64,000 nt of DNA from Tetrahymena thermophila SB210. Its lineage: Eukaryota; Ciliophora; Oligohymenophorea; Hymenostomatida; Tetrahymenidae. Below the pieces are notes generated by a model. That model was given only the letters and a program-made list of their open reading frames with translations. It made no database searches and had not been told where the DNA came from. The stretch lies in assembly GCF_000189635.1 (NCBI RefSeq), contig NW_002476022.1, forward strand, positions 1 through 64,000. Direction: 5' to 3'. This document shows, one piece after another, positions 47,955 to 58,600 of the stretch; positions within the stretch are counted from its first letter, which is position 1, and the number at the start of each line of letters is the position of its first letter. A program made the translations under genes and the position numbers.

Positions 47955-49211
47955 GTTTTTTGTTTGTAAAAAATCTGATACTACGTACTATAATAAAAAC
48001 TCAAAAATATTTAGTTAATTCATATTTTTAATTATTTATTAAATGCATATGAAAATATTTTAATCAAATTTTAATTAGTTTTTTTATTTAATTTTTTCAA
48101 TAAAATTTCTTTATTTTAACCAAAATTTTTAATTTTTACTAAGTTTCATCAAATTTAAATTCATTTTGATATTTTAAATCACTACTTTTGTTTAATGGAT
48201 TTCTTCAAATATTTTATCATAAATTATTATTAAATACATGTGAAAATATAGAAATAATATTGAATCAAAATTAGTGATAAATTTTAATTCATCAAATCAT
48301 TTCAATCTAATTTTTTTATTTTATTTAATTTATAAATTTTATTCAGTTTCTTTTTATTAAAATTATTTTGGTGGTTTCGATTTTTGAAATAATCTACCTC
48401 TATTTTAATGGCACTTCTAAATAGAAATATTTATATTTAATATATAAATCCAAACTCTACTCTTTAAGAAATTAGATAAATCTTATTTATTTTATTATTA
48501 AAGCTTTTCAAAGATACATTTTTTTATTTAAAAAAATAATTCATTTTTTATGAAATTTAATGATGAAAAAATCAACAAAACACAGCACAGAATTTTTTCA
48601 TATTCAATATAAATTTATAAAATTTTTAAAAAGATTAATTTTTCTTTAAGAAAATACTTTTTTATAGTTTAAATATTTAAGTTGAAAAAAAACTAATTTT
48701 TTAAAACAAACTGCCAGTGATTTTTTCAAAAATTAATTTTATAAATTTTACATAATTAAATTTAGAATTTTGAATTAATTCATTGGCACATCGATTTGTT
48801 CATTTGAATTGTTTTCTTAAAATGTTTTTCTAAAAATTATTTAAAATTTTTTTAATCCAAAATCATTTTAAAATGAAAAAAATTGAAAAAATTTATACTA
48901 ACATTACTTGATCAAGTAAGTTTTTCTAATATTATTAATAGTAGCAAAGAAGATTTTACTTAAGAATATTAAATCCAATTTTTAGTAGCTAATAGTGAAT
49001 ATTAATTTTGGAAGCAAGTTTCAATTCAGATAAACATTTAATATGCATTTTATATTTTGTTTTGATGGTAAATTTCATAACTTAATGCATTTATTTAAGA
49101 AATTTTCTGTTTATAATCATGTATTTACAACTTTTATTGCTATTTTTTAAGCCAGCTCTCTAATTCTTGCCAATAAATATTGGGAAAACTAGTGTTTAAT
49201 TTTAATTTTTT
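47955..49211. other. Long AT-rich spacer
   Basis: About 1.2 kb with only short frames. In the last 150 bp an upstream in-frame ATG at 49065 could extend the next gene by 49 residues. Confidence 0.5.
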
Positions 49212-50729
49212 ATGAAACAAAAACAAATAAATCAGTAGAATACTAATTAGATTATCAAAAAGAGAGTTAAGCTTATGATTTAATAGAGATCTGATCAGAT
49301 TCTTGAAGAAGGGAGATAATAAGATATTCCAGATACTTAAACTCAAAATACTTAATACACCCAGAATTATAACCATCCTTTTGAGTGGTCTCGAGTCCTT
49401 GAAAATATCTCTGTTGTCGCTTTACAGAAGTTCACCTCATAATCTATAGGTATTTTGAGCGATAAGCAAATAATTATGTTAAATGTTAGGACTTGCAAAA
49501 TAGAAAGAAAAATAAAGCCTAATAACAAAGCAACATGCATTACGATATTGAACTAATACTAAAATTATTCAGAGTCATAATCACCAACCCATATTATTCC
49601 TAAAAAGAAAGTAAAGAGTTTATGCGTTTAATTTTTTACAGGCCACTTTGATGGAACTATTACTCTCTGGGTAATCTAAAACAACAAGGTTAAAAAGATG
49701 AGAGTATTTACTGATATTGAACCTTCTAATAGAAGACCTGTCAGCTGCTTAAATGTGATGAGCTTCAAATAGCACTTACCAGCTCCGCAAAAAAGGCATT
49801 GCTCAGAAAAATTACAAAGATGGAGAGGATCTACTTAACAACATTAAAAAACTTAGGTATAGGTAGTTGTCTAATATGTTTTGTTAAGTGGACACTAAAA
49901 CGGAAATGTTAAACAATGGAACATACTTACAGGATAGTGCTTGAAGGAAATAGAAACAAAACACAACGGTATTCTCTTTTGTGTAGCGTCAATCCAAGAG
50001 ACCGTCTTAACTGGAGGCTATGATAATATCTAGGTGCACTAACCTCAAAGAGCTAATTCTCTACCTCCCTTTTCGTCATTCTAATAATAATCCTCCTGTC
50101 AAGCTACTTCTACTAACCAAATTTACGACAAAGTTTAAAGGTAAGTAATCATAATTATGAATTTTTCAATTAAAAATTTATTCAAAAATAAAATAAGCAA
50201 TTTCTATGAAGACTCTAAAACAAGCGAAGGACAAAATTTCCCATTTTCTGCTTCATAATCTAGAAAAAAATCATGGAGCAATTAAAGGGAAGAAGAAAGA
50301 AGCAGACATATAAAAAAGGAATTCAAAGTAATCCATAAGGGATTTGCGAACTACTAAATAAAGCCAAACTATACATAAAAAGAAGAAAAAATAGTTAGAA
50401 ACATGATTGCTCTTGGTAGCAATTAGATTATTTCTCATGGCTTCACAAATGATGTTACGGAATGGAAATTAGAGTCAAATAAAATGACTAAAAAAATATA
50501 CACAGGTCATACAGATAATGTAAAATGCATTGAAAAGTTAAATGGTTCTTCCTTCGTAACGGGCGGCAGAGACTCTAATGTTATAATATGGGATAATAAC
50601 ACAAAATCTAATCAAATATATGAAGGAGCTCATTCGCAGCCAGTAAGTTCTCTTTCAGCTATTGATGATAAATCATTTGTCTCTTCAGGAGAAGATAACC
50701 AAATCTTATTTTGGAAATAATCTAAGTGA
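49212..50729 (+). CDS. WD40-repeat protein
   Basis: One intron (50141-50197) gives 486 residues from ATG 49212. Residues 1-75 are polar and Gln-rich. After that come degenerate WD repeats: TGHFDGTITLWV, LSGHQNGNVKQWNILTG, TGGYDNIQVH, then near the C-terminus TGHTDNVKCIEKL, TGGRDSNVIIWD and SSGEDNQILFWK. WD40 propellers act as protein-binding platforms; no partner is suggested. A 90-residue low-complexity loop (Ser/Gln/Lys) interrupts the propeller at the intron. An upstream ATG at 49065 would add a hydrophobic leader (MYLQLLLLFF and similar); I prefer 49212, because the leader is unlike a cytosolic WD protein. Confidence 0.8.
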
Positions 50730-51468
50730 CAAATTTATTTGATTTCTAAAAACTTTAAAAATAGAATTCAGAAAAAAAATAAAATTTTATTTACTTGATA
50801 AAAAATGTAAAAAAGATTACTTTTTTATGTTTAGACAAGAAAAATAAATGCTATTTTATTTGGATTTCTAATTCATTTAAGGAAGTGTTCTTTGAGCATA
50901 AATAAAAAATTCAATTAGTTAGACTTCAATACTTACTATTATAATATATTTACTTTAAAAGTTTAATTTAATTGTTTTTTTTATTATAATTTTAAAATGA
51001 AAAAATAAATTTAAACAACCAGTAAAATTCATTAATATTATAATTCAATTTAATGCAATAAATTTGATTTTAATTCATTAAAATTAATTTGAATTTATAA
51101 ACGTTTAAATATTTTTTTATTTTTAACGTATTCTAATTTTTCTCATTTATTTGCTCCGAATATTATTTTTTTTAAAAATATTAAAATTTAAAAACTCTTT
51201 GAATAATTTTTAGTATTAAAAGCAACAACAAAAAAACATGAATTTAATTTAAAATAAATTTTTTAAAATATTTTTAATTTCTTACTTATTTTGATAATTT
51301 GTTAAATTAATTTTGATAAATAATATAAATTTTAATTTTTTAAAATATTTGATTGAATATCTCTTATTATAATAAAATGATTAGAATTCAACCACAACAC
51401 CCTTTCTTTTTAGTTTTCTTCATATCCTAATTATTATTTTAACAAAAAGTTCAACAAGAATTATATTT
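50730..51468. other. Convergent intergenic spacer
   Basis: AT-rich, no gene. Confidence 0.5.
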
Positions 51469-54230
51469 TCAACTAATTAAAAAACTTAATATCTTCAATA
51501 AATATGCTATTAATTTTATTAAATAAATCAATTTTACGACAATTTATTTCTTTAGTGAATCTATTTGTTAATTTCTATCTTCTATTTATGATTCTAGCTC
51601 TTTGATGTCCATTTTGTAAGTTTTCCTAACAAAATAAATAATTATGAATATTTTATTTCTATTAAAAATCTTTACTGCAAATTTTCAACTTCTTTTCTAG
51701 TTTCATCTAATTTCTTTTGGATTTTTTCTTTTTCTTGCTCGTATAATTGCTTTTGCTTTTCTTACTACTTAATCTTTTTATTAATATAAAAAACAGATAT
51801 TTTAATTAGAAAATTAGTTGTTTAATGATCTACTCTTTCTTCATATCTATTTATATTTTCATCTAATAGTTCTATTTGCTATTTGTAATATGTTTCTTTT
51901 TCTTGGTTGAATTAATCAGACTATAATTTGCTTTAATTCTTTTGATCGAAATCAGTTATAATAGAATTAACTATTTAACCTATGAATTTTTCATGGATTG
52001 AATGTATGTGAGTAATCAAAATTTCTGACTTTTTCATTCCTACTGCATGCTAATCATACTGGCTTAAAAATCTATAGATATTTATTTATTTAACTAAGAA
52101 AAAAGCCTCATAAATAAGAAATGATTAATAAGTTACTCATTGAATTCTGAAATGTATTCATTAATATTTTTATGATTAAACTTCTTTAAAACAAACTTTT
52201 CATTGAGTCCTTTTGTTAAGTCTTAGATGAGTAAATCGTTTTATCTTTTTTTTATTATCAAAAGAAAATAATTAAAATTTAACACTTACAATTAATTCAA
52301 AGTGTAAATTACGTGCTAGCTATTTCTTCGTTTTACTCGAAAGCTTATTACTCTCGTGATTCCATATGATTAATTAATTCCATACGATACTGATGGTAAT
52401 ACTAATTTTTTTCTCTGATTCCTGCAATAGAATCATATTTTTCTAATACGTTATCTCTAATCGCTCTAAAGTTGGTGTACAATTCCATAAAATCAACTGC
52501 AGTCTCTCTATTTTCTAATAAGGTTTTCATTTAAGATTCAAACTGTTATAAACCAACTTGATGGCCTAATATGCATTCATTTTAAACAATATTTTCCCAA
52601 GCACTTTATATATTAGGAATTCCTTCTTTATGATTGATGTTATTTATAAAGGTTTCTATCATTGAAATCATCATTCTTCCATTAAGATACTAACCATTAA
52701 ACATTTTTGGAGTGCATTTTTAGAAAATAAGTGCCCTTAATGCGATTATTTATTTTTAAAATTCACTTCTTAAATCTTCCAACTATAACCTATCCATTAT
52801 TTTTAGTTTATCTTCTTCGCTAATTGGCCTTTTATATAAATTAAATTAAACTTAAAAACTTCGATTAAAAAAGAAATCTATTTATATTTATTAAAATATT
52901 TGAATACTTAACCATAGTCAGACATGATCTGTCCTTGAAATAAGATAGAATTGCTTTTCTAACATTTTTACTTTATTATACTTTGGTGTTACCCTATTTA
53001 TAAAATATATTTTAAATATTCTTAATTAAATCATATGAATTACATCTTCCATGAGACAGTTTTCTAAGTACTGATTTGCAGAGATTCTTCTTCCTTTTTA
53101 GTCTTATAATTCAAGGGAAAAGTCTCTTAATATCCACAAAAATTTGGGAGTATACTAAGCAAGCATATATTCATCCATTTTGTCTCCATACTCATTAACT
53201 GCAATATTTTTTGTAAGTTTTGTAACAAGTCCTAACTAACTTATTGATGTCTCATCAATAACACCTTTGCTATTATATATAAAAAAGCTAGAAATAAGCA
53301 TGGTCAAAGTGAAAATCTTTATATCATGATCTTATGTTTATTCAACGCTTTATAATCCTTCAGTATCTTTTATAAAATAGTTTTAAATATACAAATAAAT
53401 TAAGATATTTTAATAGAATATATAGCTAGTAGCTTTATTTTTAAGAACAAAAGTATTTATAAATTCTTAAAGATATATATGTATTACCTATAAAGAATAT
53501 ATAAAGATCATCATTTTCGTTATACTATGGATTAGACCACATCCAAATACCCATAGTGCAAGCATTTACAGAATCATCTACTTTAAATCCTTCGCCTGAT
53601 CTTATATCAAGAAGTTTATTCAAAAGAGCACTTTTTCCTGAGCGATAAAGCCCAACAATTGAAACGAAACAAATTTTATGATCAGAATATTTTTCTAGTA
53701 TTTCTATTGCTCTTGATCCTAACTCCATTCTATTTGAATCTTGATGGAATTATATTAAGCAAATAGCTGATGGTTTTTCAGAAGTGCTATGATTCAAGTT
53801 AATTTAAATGTCATTAATTTTAGAAGGCGTATCATTCATTTTGTTTTTATTTTGATTATAAATGTTTATTGATTGCTGTATCCCATTAGTATAGCTTGAA
53901 TTGCCCATATTTTATTAATTTTAATTGCCACCATTTTTAGAATAAAAGTTATCCTAATTTCCATTTAATCCTAGATTATATTTTTAATTGCCAGCTGCAC
54001 TAACTCTATTTTGCATATCTTTTACTTTCATTTCATGTTATGAGATTTCATCATCATCTATTTCTTCAGAATCTTCAAATTTTTCGTTAAATTTATAGCT
54101 TTGGGCTATATTCTTCTGTCCTAAATATATTAATATTAATTAGAATGACCTCATTTAATAAAACCCTTAAAAAAAGAGAGCTTATATCTTCTATTATACC
54201 TTGATAACTACTTTGATAGTTTTGCGCCAT
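51469..54230 (-). CDS. Guanylate-binding-protein-like large GTPase (dynamin superfamily)
   Basis: Eight introns (51626-51675, 51774-51833, 52072-52136, 52245-52312, 52829-52907, 52994-53043, 53367-53487, 54121-54199) give 729 residues. The N-terminal 130 residues are Asn/Ser-rich. The GTPase domain has P-loop GLYRSGKSALLNKLL at about residue 166, switch I NACTMGIW near 198, DTEG at about 221 (split by an intron) and LRDFSLEL near 300, the Arg-Asp motif that replaces the usual G4. A helical middle domain follows, then a coiled coil from about 600. The last 25 residues are hydrophobic (VVKLIYLIKLIAYLLKI) and could anchor the protein in membrane; that end depends on the last splice choice. GBP/atlastin-type GTPases act in membrane remodelling; the exact role here is unknown. 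Confidence 0.87.
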
Positions 54231-55056
54231 GTCTAAGGTTTTCAGAAACTTTAACTATATTAATTGATAATTAAACGCTTTTAACTTAACAACAATATCC
54301 AGATATTAAAATGAATTTTAATATTTTTGTAATATAAAAATTAATCTATTAAATTAATGAATTAATTAATTAATTATTTGATAGTTTGCAAAATCAAATT
54401 ATTTGAAAATAAAAAATTTTAGTCAGCAAAATCGAGTTTTAATGAAAATCTAAAATATTTAAGTTTTTTAAATTGAAATCAAATAAAAATAAAATCATAT
54501 TTTAAAATTATGACATATGATTTTCACTATGACATACAGAAAGACATACACATGTGCAGACACTCAAAGTAAATTCTTGATAGAATCAAAAGATAATTTT
54601 ATTAACAAAACATTTATTATAATAATTAATAGTATTTTTTTAAAATTTATTCTTTTATTTATCCAAATTCAAGCGAATATCTTTCGTTACTCATTTATGT
54701 GCTGAATTGATAGTGCAGTCCAACTATTTTAATTAGTTAGTATTTAACATTTATGACATCATATTATAAATATTTATTTTTTAAATTTAATTATAAATTT
54801 TCAAACACTTTAAAATATATTTTTTAATTAAAAAAATAATTTATTTTAAACTTAATTAAACCATTTTGAAAATTTGACAGAATTAATACTAGCATCAAAT
54901 TTATATAAAAAATTTCATTAAAAAGTTAGTTTAATCATTATTTTTATCTTAATTGTAGCACATATTCTTATTTTATAATTTAATTTAATAGTTTATTTTA
55001 ATTTTTATAATTTTTTATTGTTATTATATTAATTAATTTGATATGAGTGTCTTCTT
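54231..55056. other. Gene-free spacer
   Basis: AT-rich DNA; a 62-codon plus-strand frame here has no supporting feature. Confidence 0.5.
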
Positions 55057-55230
55057 TCAATTTATTTAAATTTTTTTGATTCCTTTAAGTTTAGTATTTA
55101 GCATTTCAAGTAATTCATATTTTACTTTTATTTTAATATCATTAAAGTTAAGATCTAATTTAGTAATATTATTTTTAATGGTTTTTATAATTATTTAGAA
55201 TTGCAATATTAATATTTTATAAAGCACCCT
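55057..55230 (-). pseudogene. Leucine-rich-repeat-like gene fragment
   Basis: A short stretch reads NNITKLDLNFNDIKIKVK, then LEMLNTKLKGIKKI, before TGA. The words match a second fragment at 57155-57340 (NVTQLDLNFTKNFISL) and resemble repeats of RNI-type LRR proteins. No start or full repeat array is present, so it is a remnant. Confidence 0.4.
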
Positions 55231-55740
55231 TATTATATAAAATAAGATTAAGGCTTTCTATTAAATTAATTTTCCTTGGAAATATTAGCTATAAGTATTT
55301 TTAGAGATTTTTCATAGGCATTAGGAATTAATATTTCCATAATTTTTCAATAATTTTATCTTAAATAAGAGTACATTTTTATTAAAAATTTTAAATTTAA
55401 ATATAAAAAGATTTAATATTTTATAAGAATCCCTTAAATTGTTTAATTGTTTTAAACTACAAGTAAAAAATTTATAATATTTCTATTACATTAAAGCACA
55501 AAAATATTTAATATAGAAGCTAATAAGCATTAATTAATGATGGTTGACAATATGATTTGTGGGTAAAATAAAATTATTGGTTAGATATTAATTGAAATGA
55601 TTAAATAATAAATTTTCAAACTGATAATTAAAAATATAATAATAGATTTATTATTAGATTACACTTGAATCAATCAATCATTATTTTGAAATTTTTTTAT
55701 TTTAATCTTACTTTTTTCTCATTAATTTTTAATTTATTTT

Positions 55741-55970
55741 GAGAATTGACAGCCAAAAATACATACTGTACTATTTTAAAGATCAAATAAGTTTTTTATT
55801 AAATTTAATTTGTCTACTTATTATAAAAAAGTCAATTTATTTGATACAACTTATTTAGAGAATTGACAGCCAAAAATACATACTGTACTGTTTTAAAGAT
55901 CAAATAAGTTTTTTATTAGATTTAATTTGTCTACTTATTATATATTATAAAAGTAAATTTATTTGATACA
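55741..55970 (+). repeat. Direct tandem duplication, 117-bp period
   Basis: The block 55741-55848 is repeated at 55858-55970, both starting GAGAATTGACAGCCAAAAAT. The copies differ by two or three substitutions and one insertion of about 8 bp. The pair ends 64 bp before the start of the LRR-like gene, so it is in its promoter region. Confidence 0.93.
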
Positions 55971-56033
55971 TTTAATATAAAAATTAAAAAATTTAATCCA
56001 ATAAAAAATTGACTAAAAAAAGAAAGGTAGAAA

Positions 56034-56744
56034 ATGGAATATTTTAAAAGCATACATTTGATAGATCTTAAAAATTACAATCCTTAAGAAATTTAAGATT
56101 TGAAAGAAGTTTCTTTAATTTAGAAAGAAATCAAATACTACTTTTAACCACTATATGAAATGTTTACAATTAATCTGAGACCTTTTAATGAATAAGAAAC
56201 ATAACAATTATCATAAGAAATTAGTTAACTTTTCAATAAAATTGAGAAACTTTAAATACTAATTATGGATGAATATTTTGAACTGAAATACCTTTAGTTG
56301 ATTGGAAAAGCTATTTCATAGTGCTAAAACTTAAAATATTTAAATATATTTATCTTTAATATCAAGTATATTTATTGTGAAGAAGGATAATTAAGTGACT
56401 ATGTCATTTTTACTTAATAAATAGCATAATGCAAAGGTATTTAATACTTAGATCTAAACGTTGAATAAGGTCATATCGATGACCAAACTTGCTTTTAAAT
56501 GCTTAAAAATTTGAATAGCCTTCCTAAACTTAGTCAAATTGAATTAAACTTAGTTGATAATCCATTATATATTGAAGATTGCTGGCAATAACTTATTTAG
56601 ATGTTTAAAGGATTTCATAATTTAAATTATCTTATAATAGTGTTTCCTTATGAATAAAGTAGAGAGTTTATGGAAATGTTAAGATTAAGTTTTAAAAAAG
56701 TAATTAAGAAATTGACCCATATTTGTCTTTCATGGTTGGATTGA
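56034..56744 (+). CDS. Leucine-rich-repeat-like protein, 236 residues
   Basis: An intronless frame starting MEYFKSIHLIDLKNYNPQE and ending in LTHICLSWLD. The middle has leucine-rich units with RNI-like wording: CQNLKYLNIFIF, GIQYLDLNVEQG, LPKLSQIELNLVDNPL, GFHNLNYLIIVF. It has no membrane segment or catalytic motif. Ciliates carry many such LRR proteins of unknown role, often in families; fragments on either side belong to the same kind of family. Probably shorter than typical members. Confidence 0.65.
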
Positions 56745-56942
56745 CCAAGATCAGTAATAAAATAAATAGCTAACTTTTATTAAAAGTAGTAAATAAAAAA
56801 CAAATTCTATTGTTTCATGTTAATTTGATAAAATTATAATCAAAAAATTATTTATTTTTTATATATTGTAAAAATAAATTTAAATTGGTTTTATTTAACT
56901 TAAATTTATTTCTTTAATTTTTACCTTAATTCACTTTTGAAT

Positions 56943-57000
56943 AGAGGAAAAGTCCGAAATCGGAAATCCGAGGGACGAATTATCACGGTATTACTGTCAT
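56943..57000. other. Isolated G+C-richer segment
   Basis: A 50-bp stretch (GTCCGAAATCGGAAATCCGA, then GGGACGAATTATCACGG) has far more G and C than the flanks and weak internal symmetry (GTCC...GGGAC). It lies just downstream of the LRR-like gene. Meaning unknown. Confidence 0.35.
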
Positions 57001-57154
57001 TAATTAAATTTTCATAAGTATTTTTTCAATATTTTAAAAAAACAAAAAGAAATGTCATTATAGAGTAATTTTTTACAACAATCTAGAAGAAGTAAATATT
57101 TATTTTATAATTAATATTGTTTAATTATTTTTACATCTAAAATATTTTTTTAAT

Positions 57155-57340
57155 ATCCTCACTTTAATCTTTATAAGTTCTCTATTTTGAATGGCATTAT
57201 TAATTTTATCTGCATATAGACTAATAAAATTTTTAGTAAAATTGAGATCTAATTGAGTAACATTTTGATAGTTTTATTTAGCTTAAGCAATATCCTAAGC
57301 TTTATTGTTACAAATTTACTTATAATTTAAATTCAATTTA
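57155..57340 (-). pseudogene. Leucine-rich-repeat-like gene fragment 2
   Basis: Reads AKQNYQNVTQLDLNFTKNF, then ISLYADKINNAIQNRELIKI. It is related to the fragment at 55057-55230 and lies in the same orientation. No intact frame continues on either side. Confidence 0.4.
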
Positions 57341-57360
57341 AGTTAGAGATATATATAATA

Positions 57361-57889
57361 ATGAAAGATTATCTATTTAATATTCCATCAAGTCAATATA
57401 TAGAAGAATCATATTTTTAACAATATTAAGAATCTGATAAAAAATAAAATTTATTTAATTGAGACTAATCACTTGATTTAAGGCTTAGAGAAGTAAGGCT
57501 TTTTAAATAATTTATAATTTACTATTTTTAGAAGCTTAATATACCAATTTTACTTAAATATAAGTTGAATTTCAAATGAACAAATCTTAGCAATTTTGAA
57601 ATTACTTTTGATAAAATTAAAAATTTAATAAATAATTACTAAATTCAAACTCAATATTTAAAAATGTTTACATTTATATTCTAATTTATTAGTTTCAGTA
57701 AATACTAAACCTTAAAGATTTAAAATGGCTTAACTTGTTATTCCAAGAATCTTATTATATGTAGAAATATAATTTAACTTTTGATTAAATTAATAATTCG
57801 ATGGTACATATTATTTATTTATTTTGTTGTTCAATAATCTAATTTGATGACAAAATCATTTAGCTTTACTAAATCTTATTTAATTAAAG
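57361..57889 (+). other. Short plus-strand frames, probably not a gene
   Basis: An ATG frame of 33 codons (MKDYLFNIPSSQ...) and a longer I/L/F-rich frame follow. Neither shows domains or reliable splice sites. They may be further debris of the LRR family. Confidence 0.25.
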
Positions 57890-58600
57890 AAAATAATTTT
57901 CTTTTGTTTTTAAATGATCTATCTGTTGAATAAATTTCTAAATTTTTTGTATTATTATATGAATCTTTTTTTTTGATAATTCTACTGATAATTTTTTTAG
58001 TATTGTTGCTTTAGCATCTCATTTTTTTTCCCAAATCTCCATATACATTTTTATTATTTTTTTTAGTTTCAGCAATTTGATTTGGGATTTTTATAGAGTT
58101 TTTTCAGTTTTTCTTTTACATTTATTTAAGGCTCACTAAAATAGTTTCTCGTTTTTTTTCTATTAAAGATATTATTTAGACTTTATGTTCTTTAAAAAAT
58201 ATTTGATTTTCTATTTGTTTAAATCTATTATTGATATATTTTATTAATTCACTCATAAAATTATTTTTCATCAAAATTAAGCCTATCTTCAAGCACATTT
58301 TCATACTAACTTTCAAAAAAATTTCTAGAAAAAATTAGATATTATGCTAGTGTGTGAATCAAAAAAATATTGCATTTGATCACATAGTAATTATAAACCT
58401 TTAGCATATTTATTATTTTTTTTTATGGATCTGGCATTTCTAATAATTATTGACAACGAATTCTGCTTCTAAGTACTAAATTTTTAATTTTATTTAGTTT
58501 CAATTATAGTAAATTTATTTTATTTCTATTTTTTATCTCTCTGTTTTTTTCTTTATTTTTATCAGAATCTTTTAATCTATCTTTTTCCACTTAGCTTTTT
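57890..58600 (-). pseudogene. Decayed coiled-coil gene remnant
   Basis: Minus-strand stretches in more than one frame look protein-like: KDSDKNKEKNREIKNRNK, then FESQYENVLEDRLNFDEKQF, then MSELIKYINNRFKQIENQ. They are collinear, but I could not connect them by convincing introns. Either a gene with introns I failed to place or a broken copy. Confidence 0.35.

Noticed and set aside
49065-49211. 49-residue hydrophobic N-terminal extension of the WD40 protein
   Set aside because: Composition is like the AT-rich spacer and a hydrophobic leader does not suit a cytosolic WD40 protein; kept only as an alternative start.
54517-54705. 62-codon plus-strand frame
   Set aside because: No domain, isolated in AT-rich spacer DNA; frames of this length are expected by chance.
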